A stretch of 64,000 nucleotides of DNA from CANMIH01 sp049116335 (GTDB taxonomy: Bacteria > Pseudomonadota > Alphaproteobacteria > Rhodobacterales > Rhodobacteraceae), in NCBI GenBank assembly GCA_049116335.1, contig JAGDYZ010000003.1, positions 310,001 through 374,000 on the forward strand, read 5' to 3'. Under the pieces are notes generated by a model that was not told the DNA's origin, made no database searches, and worked only from the letters and a program-made list of their open reading frames with translations. The first letter of the stretch is position 1. Every line of letters begins with the position of its first letter. The position numbers and the translations under genes were made by a program. Shown in pieces: positions 50,922 through 60,076 of the stretch.

Positions 50922-52346
50922 ATGGCAAATGCACAAGGCAAGATCACTCAGGTGATTGGCGCCGTGGTCGACGTGCAATTCGATGACCACCTGCCAGAAA
51001 TTCTGAACGCGTTGAACACTGACAACCAGGGCAAGAAACTGGTTCTGGAAGTGGCTCAGCACCTCGGCGAGAACACCGTTCGCGCCATCGCAATGGACGC
51101 AACCGAAGGTCTGGTTCGCGGTCAGGCGGTGGAAGACACCGGTGGCGCCATCATGGTTCCCGTGGGTGAAGCCACCCTGGGCCGTATTCTGAACGTGACC
51201 GGCGATCCGATCGACGAAAAGGGCCCGGTTGAAGCAACCGAAACCCGCGCGATCCACCAGCCTGCTCCCGACTTTGCCGATCAGGCAACCGAAGCAGAAG
51301 TTCTGGTCACCGGCATCAAAGTTATCGACCTTCTGGCGCCCTACGCCAAAGGTGGTAAAATTGGTCTGTTCGGCGGCGCGGGCGTTGGCAAAACCGTTCT
51401 CATTCAGGAACTGATCAACAACATCGCGAAAGTACACTCGGGTCTCTCGGTGTTCGCGGGTGTTGGTGAGCGGACCCGTGAAGGGAACGACCTGTACCAC
51501 GAGATGATCGAATCGGGTGTTCTGACCCCCGACAACCTGGTTGACTCGAAAATTGCTCTGGTCTTCGGCCAGATGAACGAGCCTCCCGGTGCGCGTGCAC
51601 GTATTGCTCTGACAGGTCTGACCCTGGCGGAACAGTTCCGTGATGCAACCGGTACCGACGTTCTGTTCTTTGTCGACAACATCTTCCGCTTTACTCAGGC
51701 GGGATCGGAAATGTCGGCTCTGCTGGGTCGTATTCCTTCGGCGGTTGGCTATCAGCCCACCCTGGCGACCGACATGGGCGCCATGCAGGAACGCATCACC
51801 TCGACCAAGAACGGCTCGATCACCTCGATCCAGGCTGTTTATGTTCCTGCGGATGACCTTACTGACCCTGCACCGGCAACAACCTTTGCTCACTTGGACG
51901 CAACCACCGTTCTGAACCGTGCGATCTCGGAACTGGGTATCTACCCGGCCGTTGACCCGCTCGATTCGACCTCGCGTCTGATGGACCCACAGATCGTTGG
52001 TGAAGAGCACTATCAGGTTGCACGTGACATCCAGGGTATTCTCCAGCGCTACAAGTCGCTTCAGGACATCATCGCGATCCTGGGCATGGACGAACTGTCG
52101 GAAGAAGACAAACTGACCGTTGCCCGCGCCCGTAAGATCCAGCGTTTCCTCTCGCAGCCGTTTGACGTTGCGAAGGTCTTCACTGGTTCGGACGGTGTTC
52201 AGGTTCCGCTGGAAGACACCATCTCGTCGTTCAAAGCTGTTGTGGCTGGTGAATATGACCACCTGCCCGAAGCCGCGTTCTACATGGTTGGTGGCATCAA
52301 CGAAGTGCTGGCCAAGGCTGAGAAAATCGCTGCCGAGGCTGCCTAA
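50922..52346 (+). CDS. atpD: F1 ATP synthase beta subunit
   Basis: The 474-residue protein has P-loop GGAGVGKT near residue 155, GERTREGNDLYHEM with the catalytic Glu, and LFFVDNIFRF. It is the catalytic subunit. The gene begins 18 bp after atpG. Confidence 0.98.
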   Translation: MANAQGKITQVIGAVVDVQFDDHLPEILNALNTDNQGKKLVLEVAQHLGENTVRAIAMDATEGLVRGQAVEDTGGAIMVPVGEATLGRILNVTGDPIDEKGPVEATETRAIHQPAPDFADQATEAEVLVTGIKVIDLLAPYAKGGKIGLFGGAGVGKTVLIQELINNIAKVHSGLSVFAGVGERTREGNDLYHEMIESGVLTPDNLVDSKIALVFGQMNEPPGARARIALTGLTLAEQFRDATGTDVLFFVDNIFRFTQAGSEMSALLGRIPSAVGYQPTLATDMGAMQERITSTKNGSITSIQAVYVPADDLTDPAPATTFAHLDATTVLNRAISELGIYPAVDPLDSTSRLMDPQIVGEEHYQVARDIQGILQRYKSLQDIIAILGMDELSEEDKLTVARARKIQRFLSQPFDVAKVFTGSDGVQVPLEDTISSFKAVVAGEYDHLPEAAFYMVGGINEVLAKAEKIAAEAA

Positions 52347-52398
52347 TCCACCGGTCAGGGGGCGCATGTCCGCGCCCCCGGCTTAACAGGAGGACATC

Positions 52399-52833
52399 AT
52401 GGCAGAGACCATGCAATTCGATCTGGTCAGCCCCGAGCGCAGCTTGCTGTCCGAGCAGGTCAAAGCGGTCCGTATTCCAGGCTCCGAAGGGGATCTGACA
52501 GTGATGCCAAACCACGCATCGCTGATCACCACCCTGCGTCCCGGCGTTATGACTGTTGAAACCGAAGCGGGTGTTCAGGAATTCGTTGTCACCGGCGGTT
52601 TCGCTGAAGTTGGCGAAAACCTGTCGGTTCTGGCTGAAAAAGCTCTGGCTGCGTCGGATCTGGATCAGGCGGCGTACGACGCTCTGGTTGAGGAAGCCCA
52701 CGAGGCATATCACCAGGCCAAAGACGGATCCTATGAGGACGTGAACGCCGTGGACGAAGCAGCCAAGCTGCTGATGGACATGGTTGCGATCGGCACTCAC
52801 ATCGGTCTGGACCCGAAAACTCCGTCGCTCTGA
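52399..52833 (+). CDS. atpC: F1 ATP synthase epsilon subunit
   Basis: The 144-residue protein has the epsilon beta domain (QFDLVSPERSLLS, GDLTVMPNHASLITTLRPG) and a C-terminal helical pair. It regulates F1 rotation. An AGGAGG site precedes the ATG; the gene ends the operon. Confidence 0.95.
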   Translation: MAETMQFDLVSPERSLLSEQVKAVRIPGSEGDLTVMPNHASLITTLRPGVMTVETEAGVQEFVVTGGFAEVGENLSVLAEKALAASDLDQAAYDALVEEAHEAYHQAKDGSYEDVNAVDEAAKLLMDMVAIGTHIGLDPKTPSL

Positions 52834-52858
52834 CGCCGAGTTTGACCACAAATAGAAG

Positions 52859-52893
52859 AACCCCGGTGACCAAACGGTCTCTGGGGTTTTTTT
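52859..52893 (+). terminator. Terminator of the atp operon
   Basis: AACCCC-GGTGACC-aaac-GGTCTCT-GGGGTT forms a long stem with one internal mismatch, followed by a run of seven T, 26 bp after atpC. Confidence 0.9.
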
Positions 52894-53008
52894 GTTGTTT
52901 GGCTAAATGGAAAAGCCGCGACAGAAGATATCATCGAGCGTTGTCGGCGACGGATGTCAGCCTTGCGGACGGAGCGGACCCAAGTCAGCATAAATCGAAT
53001 GGCGGCTT

Positions 53009-53623
53009 TTAGTTGGCAACTAGTTCAACTTGGTGTGTAGGGAGCTTCACGCCGATCTCCACCATGCGGCTATACAACTCATCAGAAACAAAAAGCTCAC
53101 GTAGGTACCTATCTTCGCGCCAGAAATGAACATCCGAAGAGTGTTTATCGGGGTCCATCGTGACCTTGGGAAGCAAGTGGCTAAGGAGCATTCTCTGCTT
53201 GCTTTGCTCAAAGCCTCGAACGGGTTCTGCGTTTGTCAATTCGTCGACGATACTCGATTGATGGCAGAATACGTTGATCAGATAACGGGCCTCGCCTTCA
53301 ATTGGCTTGTCCCACCAATTCGTTAAGCCAATTGGAAGGAATTGGTGTCGCCCCGGTTCGAGGTCTTCAATTACTGCTTTGGCGGTATCGTTCACAGTCC
53401 AAAACCCAGCCTTGAACATGGGTTTGATTGTCCTTGTTCTTTGAAGCGCGATTGTTTTGGGGGTGTCGTCAGGGTTCATCAAACCTTGGCCCCAAGCAAA
53501 ACGCCGCGACCACGCAGACCTCGCTGTACGCCCCTCGTCGGTATCTCCGGGCCATTTCTGGCCCCGAAACTCAGATGGAACGATGCAACCTGTTTGCTTG
53601 TTATTGGTTAGAAGTTTGGGCAT
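53009..53623 (-). CDS. Imm11-like (DUF1629-type) protein, orphan immunity candidate
   Basis: The 204-residue protein starts MPKLLTNNKQTGCIVP with CGGAG ahead of the ATG; an ATG at 53659 is the alternative. The second half shows the Imm11 pattern: FLPIGLTNWWDKPIEG, RYLINVFCHQSSIVDE, HFWREDRYLRELFVSDELYSRMVEIGV. Family members are found as immunity proteins for polymorphic toxins. No toxin gene is adjacent, since neighbours are the atp operon and a helicase. Codon use looks less G+C-rich than the neighbours, which suggests acquisition. Confidence 0.65.
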   Translation of the reverse strand: MPKLLTNNKQTGCIVPSEFRGQKWPGDTDEGRTARSAWSRRFAWGQGLMNPDDTPKTIALQRTRTIKPMFKAGFWTVNDTAKAVIEDLEPGRHQFLPIGLTNWWDKPIEGEARYLINVFCHQSSIVDELTNAEPVRGFEQSKQRMLLSHLLPKVTMDPDKHSSDVHFWREDRYLRELFVSDELYSRMVEIGVKLPTHQVELVAN

Positions 53624-53757
53624 GCGATTCGCTCCGAGATAGGCCTGCCGACAAGCCATATCAGACGTTCGCTATGTGTGCAGTTTTGGGCAATTCGGGC
53701 TCACTGCTGCCGATGCGCTTCGGGCCTTCTCGATTCTCCCTTTCAGCATCTGGAGTA

Positions 53758-53781
53758 TAAAAAAAGGGGCCCGAAGGCCCC
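53758..53781 (-). terminator. Terminator after the DEAD-box helicase gene
   Basis: Read leftwards: GGGGCC-TTCG-GGCCCC followed by seven T, beginning 9 bp after the stop. The UUCG tetraloop makes it very stable. Confidence 0.92.
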
Positions 53782-53789
53782 GATTTCAG

Positions 53790-55892
53790 TTATTTGCGTC
53801 GTGTCGGGCGTGCATCCCCACCTTTGCGGGGCGGGCCTAGGCGTTTGCCGGGGGAGGCCGCTGCGGGTGCGCCTTTGCCACCCGGTTTGCCGCCGGGCTT
53901 TTTACCCTTGGGGCGGTCGCCGCCAAAGTCACCTTTGCTTTTGCGTTGTTTAAAGGCCTCTCCGTCGGGACGTGCGCCAGCGCCGGGCTTGCCGCTGTGG
54001 CGGGGCTTACGCGCGCCACGGTCCTCGTCGGAGGGGCCATCAAACTTTTTTGCGCGGAAGCTGCTTGGCTTGGGCACTGCGCCTTCCGAGCGATCTTCTC
54101 GCGGGGCGTCACGGTCAGGCTTGGGGCCGCGCTCGGGGCGATCTCCACGGTCAGGACGGTCCCCACGGTCGGGGCGCGGGCCACGATCAGGACGGTCACC
54201 CCGATCCGGGCGAGGGCCACGGTTGGGGCGGTCCCCACGGTCGCCGCGATCTTGACGCGGACCACGGTCGGGGCGGGGGCCACGATCCGGGCGCGGGCCC
54301 CGTGCATTGCGGTCCGGCAGCTCGGGTGGCTCGTCCATTTTGCGCACTTTGATGTCGTCTTGCAGAACGTCATCGGTCAGTTTGCTCATGAAGCCTGCAA
54401 CAGAGGCCTCGGCCAGCTGAACATAGGTCTCTTTCTGAGCAACTTTGATATAGCCGATCTGTTCCTTGTCCAGGCCACCAACGCGGCAGAGCATAGGCAG
54501 GAGCCAGCGTGGTTCGGCGCGATCACCCCGGCCCACCGACAGAGCAATCCAGGTGCTAGGGCCAAAGGGCGTGCGTTCCTTGCGCTCGGGGCGCGCTTCG
54601 GGGTCACGCAGCTCTTCTGGCGCGGAGAGTTTGGACTGCGCCAAAGCAAAGAAGGCGGCAGCGATGCGCTCGGGGCTATGCTGTTCCAGAAGTTTGGCGG
54701 CGAAGGCCTCTTGCGCTTCTGTGATCTCGTCGGTCCATAGGGCACTCTCAAGCAGGCGCTCTTCATCTTTGGCACGGATCTCTTCGGGGCTGGGGGCTGC
54801 GCCCCACTCGGCCTTCAGTTTGGCCCACTGCAACAAGCGGCTGGCCTTTTTGCCGATTTTGGGCGTCACGATCAGAGCCGAGATCCCTTTTTGACCGGCA
54901 CGCCCGGTGCGGCCCGAGCGGTGCAGCAGGGCTTCGGTGTTGGAGGGCAGATCGGCGTGAATGACTAGTTCCAGCTTGGGCAGGTCAATCCCGCGTGCAG
55001 CCACATCCGTGGCCACACAGATCCGGGCACGGCCGTCTCGCATGGCCTGAAGCGCGTGAGTCCGTTCGGATTGCGACAACTCGCCCGACAGCGACACAAC
55101 CGAAAGACCCCGATTGGCAAGACGGGCGGTCAGACGGGCCACGGCGGCGCGGGTGTTGGCAAAGACAATTGCCTTTTCCGCGTCGTGGAAGCGCAACAGG
55201 TTGATGATGCCGTGTTCGACATCCGACTGGGCCACCTGAACAACCTGATATTGAATGTCGGTGTGCTGCGACCCTTTGGAAATGGTCGAGATGCGTTTTG
55301 CACTGCGCTGATACTTTTCGGCCAGCTTGGCGATCATCGGCGATACGGTTGCCGAGAACATCAATGTGCGGCGCTCTTCCGGAGATTCACCCAGCATAAA
55401 TTCGAGATCTTCGCGGAACCCCATGTCGAGCATTTCATCCGCTTCATCCAGAACAACAGCCCGCAGTTCCCCCAACTGCAAAGCGCCTTTCTCGATGTGG
55501 TCACGCAGACGCCCAGGTGTGCCGACCACAATGTGGGTGCCGCGGGCCAAAGCGCGGCGCTCATCCCGGATGTCCATGCCGCCGACACAGGAGGAAATGC
55601 GCGCGCCCGCACTTGCATAAAGCCAGTCCAGTTCGCGTTTGACCTGCATGGCCAATTCGCGGGTTGGTGCAATCACCAGAGCCTGAGGCAGGTCAGGCTT
55701 GCCAAAAATCTCAGCCCCATCCAGCAATGTCGGCGCAATCGCCAGACCAAAGCCTACGGTCTTGCCCGACCCTGTCTGCGCGGAGACCAAAAGGTCTGAA
55801 TTGCCGAGCTCGGGTTCGGTGACGGCTTGTTGCACATCGGTGAGAGTGGAATAGCCGCGTGCGTCTAGGGCAGCCTGAAGGGTAGGGATCAT
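53790..55892 (-). CDS. DEAD-box RNA helicase with DbpA-type domain and repetitive RG/PDR tail
   Basis: The 700-residue protein has AQTGSGKT at 38-45, PTRELA, DEAD in VVLDEADEML, SAT, and HRSGRTGRAG of the second RecA domain. A DbpA-like RNA-binding domain lies at about 435-505 (YIKVAQKETYVQLAEASVAGF). Residues 525-700 are Arg/Gly/Asp/Pro-rich with many RPDRG units. It probably remodels structured RNA in ribosome assembly or cold adaptation. The tail is built from an 18-bp DNA repeat and likely varies in length between strains. Confidence 0.93.
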   Translation of the reverse strand: MIPTLQAALDARGYSTLTDVQQAVTEPELGNSDLLVSAQTGSGKTVGFGLAIAPTLLDGAEIFGKPDLPQALVIAPTRELAMQVKRELDWLYASAGARISSCVGGMDIRDERRALARGTHIVVGTPGRLRDHIEKGALQLGELRAVVLDEADEMLDMGFREDLEFMLGESPEERRTLMFSATVSPMIAKLAEKYQRSAKRISTISKGSQHTDIQYQVVQVAQSDVEHGIINLLRFHDAEKAIVFANTRAAVARLTARLANRGLSVVSLSGELSQSERTHALQAMRDGRARICVATDVAARGIDLPKLELVIHADLPSNTEALLHRSGRTGRAGQKGISALIVTPKIGKKASRLLQWAKLKAEWGAAPSPEEIRAKDEERLLESALWTDEITEAQEAFAAKLLEQHSPERIAAAFFALAQSKLSAPEELRDPEARPERKERTPFGPSTWIALSVGRGDRAEPRWLLPMLCRVGGLDKEQIGYIKVAQKETYVQLAEASVAGFMSKLTDDVLQDDIKVRKMDEPPELPDRNARGPRPDRGPRPDRGPRQDRGDRGDRPNRGPRPDRGDRPDRGPRPDRGDRPDRGDRPERGPKPDRDAPREDRSEGAVPKPSSFRAKKFDGPSDEDRGARKPRHSGKPGAGARPDGEAFKQRKSKGDFGGDRPKGKKPGGKPGGKGAPAAASPGKRLGPPRKGGDARPTRRK
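54108..54303. repeat. 18-bp degenerate tandem repeat coding the helicase tail
   Basis: About ten copies of a unit reading CGG-TC(C/A)-(G/C)GG-on-the-plus-strand translate leftwards as (G/D)(P/D)RPDR. Slippage could change the copy number in multiples of six residues. Confidence 0.75.
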
Positions 55893-56077
55893 GACAATGG
55901 GTCCGGATGCTGGGGGTGGCGAGGACTGCGAAAGACGAAGGGACCTCGCAAGCCGTGGCTCTTATCGGGAATCATCTAGGAAGTATACGCGAAAACGCCT
56001 CTCTGCGTCAGTTTGCATTGAGAATTCCCAAGCGGAGCGAGGGGCGCTATAAAAAAGGAAATAGATTTGAGGCAGCT

Positions 56078-56428
56078 ATGCGAAAATATGTTGGATCGCT
56101 GATTGGCGTGGATGATGGCAACGAGGAAGTTTTTTCCGACTTTGCCAGTGGCGGGTCGATGTGGACCGGTCAGGGGTCACGGGAACGCCGCAAGAAGATC
56201 AGTTTTTCCGAGCCCTTTTTGACCCCACCGACAGTTCAGGTCTCTCTTTCGCTTTGGGACATGGATCAGGGGGCCAATGTGCGTGCCGATATTCTGGCGG
56301 ATAAGGTGACGGCCAAGGGGTTTGACCTTGTGTTTCGCACTTGGTCTGACACGCGGGTGGCCCGGGTGCGTATGAGCTGGATGGCCATCGGTGAGGTGCG
56401 CAGCGAAGACGATTGGGACGTCATGTAG
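56078..56428 (+). CDS. H-type lectin domain protein
   Basis: The 116-residue protein starts MRKYVGSLIGVDDGNEEVF. The in-frame stretch from 55907 has no ribosome binding site or family similarity. The body follows the H-type lectin pattern: FSEPFLTPPTVQVSLSLWDMDQGANVR, VTAKGFDLVFRTWSDTRVARVRMSWMAIG. These small beta-sandwich domains bind sugars, for example N-acetylgalactosamine, in invertebrate agglutinins. No signal peptide is evident. Its function in bacteria is unknown. Confidence 0.82.
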   Translation: MRKYVGSLIGVDDGNEEVFSDFASGGSMWTGQGSRERRKKISFSEPFLTPPTVQVSLSLWDMDQGANVRADILADKVTAKGFDLVFRTWSDTRVARVRMSWMAIGEVRSEDDWDVM

Positions 56429-56490
56429 ATTTTTTGAATAGCCGCCCGATTTTGGGCGGTGTTGGATAAAGCGGCCTGTTAGGCAGAGAC

Positions 56491-57564
56491 ATGATGTTTG
56501 ACCTGCCTGACCATAACACCCTCTATGCCGCTTTGCTTGCGCGCAACACCGACTATGACGGCCGAGCCTATGTCTGTGTCACTTCGACCGGTGTGTTTTG
56601 TCGTCTGACTTGTCCCGCGCGAAAACCCAAGCAAGAGAACTGTCTATTCTTTGCAACAATTGGGGAATGCATCGAAGCGGGGTTTCGCGCCTGCAAACGC
56701 TGTCATCCCCTTGCGCCTTCCGCAGAGGCCGATCCAATGATTGCTGCGCTTCTGGGGGCTCTGGATGCCCGTCCCGATGTGCGGTGGACTGAGGCGCATG
56801 TGGTTCGGATGGGATTTGATCCATCCACAGTGCGCCGCAGTTTCAAGCGCCAGTTTGGCATGACCTTTCTTGAGATGGCCCGGCAGCGACGTCTGAGAGA
56901 AGGATTTGAAAGCCTCGGGGCAGGAGAAAAGGTGATCACGGCGCAGCAGGATGCCGGATTTGAATCGCCAAGTGCCTTTCGCCGCGCCTTTGCTCGATTG
57001 CTGGGATGTGCCCCGGCTGAGATTTCCAAAAATGGGTTGCTGCAGGCGGATTGGATCCCAACACCGCTGGGCGACATGATCGCGGTCGCCGACCGAACCC
57101 ATCTGCATTTGCTGGAGTTTGTTGACAGGCGGGCGCTGCCAACCGAGCTCACCCGGCTGCGCAAAGCTGTGAAGGGTGATCTTGGGATTGGTCATACCGA
57201 ACCCATGGACCAGATGCGCGAAGAATTGGGGCGGTACTTTTCCGGCGAAAGCGCGCAGTTTGACACCCCGCTTGTGCTGCATGGCACAGAGTTCACCAAA
57301 GATGTCTGGCGCGCGCTGATTGAGATCCCCGCAGGCGAGACGCGTACCTATACCGAACTGGCGCAGGCCATTGGCAAACCTGGATCGGTGCGTGCGGTGG
57401 CGCGGGCCAATGGGGCCAATCAGATTGGCTTGGTGATTCCCTGCCACCGCATTCTGGGCATGGATGGCGCGCTGACCGGCTATGGGGGCGGGCTGTGGCG
57501 TAAACAGAGCCTAATTGAGATTGAACGGCGCTATGCCAAACCTGAAACTGGAAGAACCACATGA
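56491..57564 (+). CDS. ada: Bifunctional methylation-response regulator/O6-alkylguanine-DNA methyltransferase (Ada)
   Basis: The 357-residue protein has the N-terminal zinc cysteines at 37, 41, 68 and 71, matching C38/42/69/72 of E. coli Ada. An AraC-type helix-turn-helix follows (VRRSFKRQFGMTFLEMARQRR, about 105-180). The methyltransferase active site VIPCHRILG lies near residue 320. It repairs alkylated DNA and turns on its own regulon. It overlaps the PEP-mutase-like gene by 4 bp. Confidence 0.95.
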   Translation: MMFDLPDHNTLYAALLARNTDYDGRAYVCVTSTGVFCRLTCPARKPKQENCLFFATIGECIEAGFRACKRCHPLAPSAEADPMIAALLGALDARPDVRWTEAHVVRMGFDPSTVRRSFKRQFGMTFLEMARQRRLREGFESLGAGEKVITAQQDAGFESPSAFRRAFARLLGCAPAEISKNGLLQADWIPTPLGDMIAVADRTHLHLLEFVDRRALPTELTRLRKAVKGDLGIGHTEPMDQMREELGRYFSGESAQFDTPLVLHGTEFTKDVWRALIEIPAGETRTYTELAQAIGKPGSVRAVARANGANQIGLVIPCHRILGMDGALTGYGGGLWRKQSLIEIERRYAKPETGRTT

Positions 57565-58316
57565 CTTGGGACGACAAAGCCGCTGTATTCCGTAACCTTC
57601 ATAGCCAGAGCGCGCCGCTCGTGCTGTTCAACGCTTGGGATGCAGGATCGGCCAAAACCATCGCCAAAGCCGGAGCCAAGGCCATAGCAACGGGCAGTTG
57701 GTCAGTTGCCGCGGCGCAGGGCTATGACGATGGCGAAGACTGTCCGCTGGATCTGGTGTTGGGCATCATTCAGCGAATCGTTGAAAGCGTTGATGTGCCG
57801 GTAAGCGCCGATTTTGAGGGCGGCTATGCAGGGGCACCAGAGGAGGTCGCAGCCCATGTTCTCCGGCTTGTGCAAACAGGTGTGGTTGGATTGAATTTTG
57901 AAGATCGGGTGGTGTCTGGGCGTGGCCTGCATTCCATTGCGGATCAAACGGCTCGTATTCGCGCGATCCGCAGTGCCTGTGAGGCGGAGGGCAAAGATGT
58001 GTTCCTAAATGCGCGCACAGATCTGTTCTTTGGCGGGGTCCGGGATGTCGCGCAGGAGGATCTTGTGCAGATGGCGATTGAACGAGGTCACGCCTATCAC
58101 GAGGCTGGGGCTTCGGGACTGTTTGTGCCGGGGTTGCTTGACCCCGAGGCATTGGCGCAGATCGCTGAAGCTGTGACTTTGCCGTTGAACGCAATGTCGG
58201 GATCCTCCGCCGCGCCTGAAGCCGATTTGCTCGGTTCAGGGATTGCGCGGCTCAGCTATGGACCGCTTCCCTATATGGCCGTGATGAAATCCTTGCGCGG
58301 AATGGCTCAGGTCTAA
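57561..58316 (+). CDS. Isocitrate lyase/PEP mutase family protein
   Basis: The 251-residue TIM-barrel protein has FNAWDAGSAK, SADFEGGYAG with metal-binding acids, GLNFEDRVV and LFLNARTD-like VFLNARTDLFFGG. It lacks the KKCGH-type catalytic loop of isocitrate lyase and belongs with the uncharacterised ICL/PEPM subgroup next to Ada. The reaction is unknown. Confidence 0.85.
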   Translation: MTWDDKAAVFRNLHSQSAPLVLFNAWDAGSAKTIAKAGAKAIATGSWSVAAAQGYDDGEDCPLDLVLGIIQRIVESVDVPVSADFEGGYAGAPEEVAAHVLRLVQTGVVGLNFEDRVVSGRGLHSIADQTARIRAIRSACEAEGKDVFLNARTDLFFGGVRDVAQEDLVQMAIERGHAYHEAGASGLFVPGLLDPEALAQIAEAVTLPLNAMSGSSAAPEADLLGSGIARLSYGPLPYMAVMKSLRGMAQV

Positions 58317-58323
58317 CGAAAAA

Positions 58324-58346
58324 GGGCGCAGCTTTTGGCCGCGCCC
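58324..58346. terminator. Hairpin between PEP-mutase-like gene and prs
   Basis: GGGCGC and GCGCCC pair around an 11-base loop, 8 bp after the PEP-mutase-like stop and 26 bp before the prs stop on the other strand. A likely shared terminator, though without a T run. Confidence 0.5.
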
Positions 58347-58371
58347 AATCCATTCTTTCAAAAAGGCCCTT

Positions 58372-59382
58372 TTACAGGATGCCTTCGTAGATCGGCTCAA
58401 GCGTGTCGGTCTCAAACAGCGACGACACGCTGGTGCCGTTCCAGATGTTGAGGATCGACTGCGCAAACATTGGTGCGGTGGGCACGATGCGAATATTCGG
58501 CGCGGCAACAACTTCGTCGGTGGGCTGAATCGAATCGGTGAGAACCAGGGACTTCATTACCGAGTTCGACACGCGCTCAACCGCTGGGCCTGACATAACG
58601 CCGTGCGAGATATAGGCGTGTACTTCGGTTGCGCCATGCTCCAGCAGAACTTCGGCAGCTTTGCACAGCGTGCCGGCGGTGTCGCAGATGTCATCGACGA
58701 TGATACATTTCTTGCCTTCAACGTTGCCGATAACCGTCATCTCAGCAATCTCACCGGGTTTTTCACGGCGTTTGTCAACGATCGACAGCGGGGCGTTGAT
58801 GCGTTTGGCCAGCTCACGGGCACGGGCCACGCCACCTACGTCAGGGGATACAACCATCACATCGCCCAGAGAACCTTCGAACTGCTTGAGAATATCCAGC
58901 GCGAAGATCGGCGAGGCATAGAGGTTGTCGACGGGGATGTCGAAGAAGCCCTGAATCTGCGCGGCGTGCAGATCCATGGTCAAAACACGTTCAACACCGG
59001 CCTCAACCAGCATGTTGGCAACAAGTTTGGCCGAAATTGGTGTCCGGGCCTTGGCGCGGCGGTCCTGACGGGCATAGCCAAAGTACGGCATCACAGCGGT
59101 GATCCGCTGAGCGGACGAGCGGCGCAGCGCATCGGCCATGATCAGCAGTTCCATCAGGTTGTCATTGGCCGGGTTCGACGTGCTCTGGATGATGAACATG
59201 TCCTCACCGCGCACGTTTTCAAACACTTCGACGAAGATCTCGCCGTCATTAAAGCGCTCGACACGGGTGTTGATCAGGTCAACAGGGCGTCCGCGATAGA
59301 TCGAGGTGCGGCGCGCAATGGCCTCGGCCAAGGGGCGGTTGGCATTGCCTGCGATCAGCTTGGGTTCGACAACGGTGGGCAT
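58372..59382 (-). CDS. prs: Ribose-phosphate pyrophosphokinase (PRPP synthetase)
   Basis: The 336-residue protein carries the class I signature DLHAAQIQGFF, GGVARARELAKRI and the PRPP-binding loop CIIVDDICDTAGTL. It makes PRPP from ribose 5-phosphate and ATP for nucleotide, histidine and tryptophan synthesis. The sequence is otherwise typical and complete. Confidence 0.97.
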   Translation of the reverse strand: MPTVVEPKLIAGNANRPLAEAIARRTSIYRGRPVDLINTRVERFNDGEIFVEVFENVRGEDMFIIQSTSNPANDNLMELLIMADALRRSSAQRITAVMPYFGYARQDRRAKARTPISAKLVANMLVEAGVERVLTMDLHAAQIQGFFDIPVDNLYASPIFALDILKQFEGSLGDVMVVSPDVGGVARARELAKRINAPLSIVDKRREKPGEIAEMTVIGNVEGKKCIIVDDICDTAGTLCKAAEVLLEHGATEVHAYISHGVMSGPAVERVSNSVMKSLVLTDSIQPTDEVVAAPNIRIVPTAPMFAQSILNIWNGTSVSSLFETDTLEPIYEGIL

Positions 59383-59479
59383 AGGTTTGGCTCTCCGAGA
59401 GGATGACGGATTCGTGACATTGCGGCCCGCTTAACATGGGCTTAGATTCCGTTCCAGTATCACCAGCAGGAGTTGAGCT

Positions 59480-60076
59480 GTGTCTCACATCGATTATTAT
59501 TTCTCGACGCTGTCACCCTTCACTTATCTGGCCGGTCAGCGCCTCGAAGAGATCGCGGCCAAACATGGCGCGAGCGTGAAATACAAGCCGCTCGACATTA
59601 TGGCGCTTTTTGCGCGCACCGGAGGTGTTGCCCCAAAAGATCGCCACCCCAACCGCATGGCTTATCGTGCGCAAGAACTGGCTCGGATGCAGAAAAGCAC
59701 GGGCATGGCGTTGAATTTCAAACCCGCCTTTTGGCCAACAAACGCCGCACCATCGGCCTATGCCATCATCGCTGCACAAGAGGCGGGGGGTGGCGATCTC
59801 GGGCTTTTGACACACAGCATCTTGCGTGCATGTTGGGCCGAAGAGAAAGATATAGCGGATGAGGCGGTGGTGCAGGATTGTCTTGAGGCCGCAGGGTTCT
59901 CGCGCAATCTTACCATGAGCGGTCTTCTCACGGGCGCAGAGACCTATGCCCGCAACCTTGAAGAGGCTGTTGATGCCGGTGTCTTTGGCGCCCCGTTTTA
60001 CATCACTGCGGATGATCAAAGGTTCTGGGGCCAGGACCGGCTTGATGATCTAGACACACATTTGTCGGCGGGCTGA
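59480..60076 (+). CDS. 2-hydroxychromene-2-carboxylate isomerase-like protein (DsbA/kappa-GST fold)
   Basis: The 198-residue protein starts with GTG at 59480 (MSHIDYYFSTLSPFTYLAG) behind CAGGAGTTGAG. The Ser in the SPFT motif is the likely glutathione contact of kappa-GST-type isomerases. GVFGAPFYI with cis-Pro is at about residue 175. It overlaps the hydrolase gene by one base. Confidence 0.87.
   Translation: MSHIDYYFSTLSPFTYLAGQRLEEIAAKHGASVKYKPLDIMALFARTGGVAPKDRHPNRMAYRAQELARMQKSTGMALNFKPAFWPTNAAPSAYAIIAAQEAGGGDLGLLTHSILRACWAEEKDIADEAVVQDCLEAAGFSRNLTMSGLLTGAETYARNLEEAVDAGVFGAPFYITADDQRFWGQDRLDDLDTHLSAG

Noticed and set aside
50043..52367. 774-residue open frame antisense to atpG/atpD
   Set aside because: Same reason; long antisense frames are common opposite strongly codon-biased F1 genes.
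54108..54303. Possible CRISPR-like array
   Set aside because: Units are 18 bp and contiguous with no unique spacers, and they encode a protein tail.
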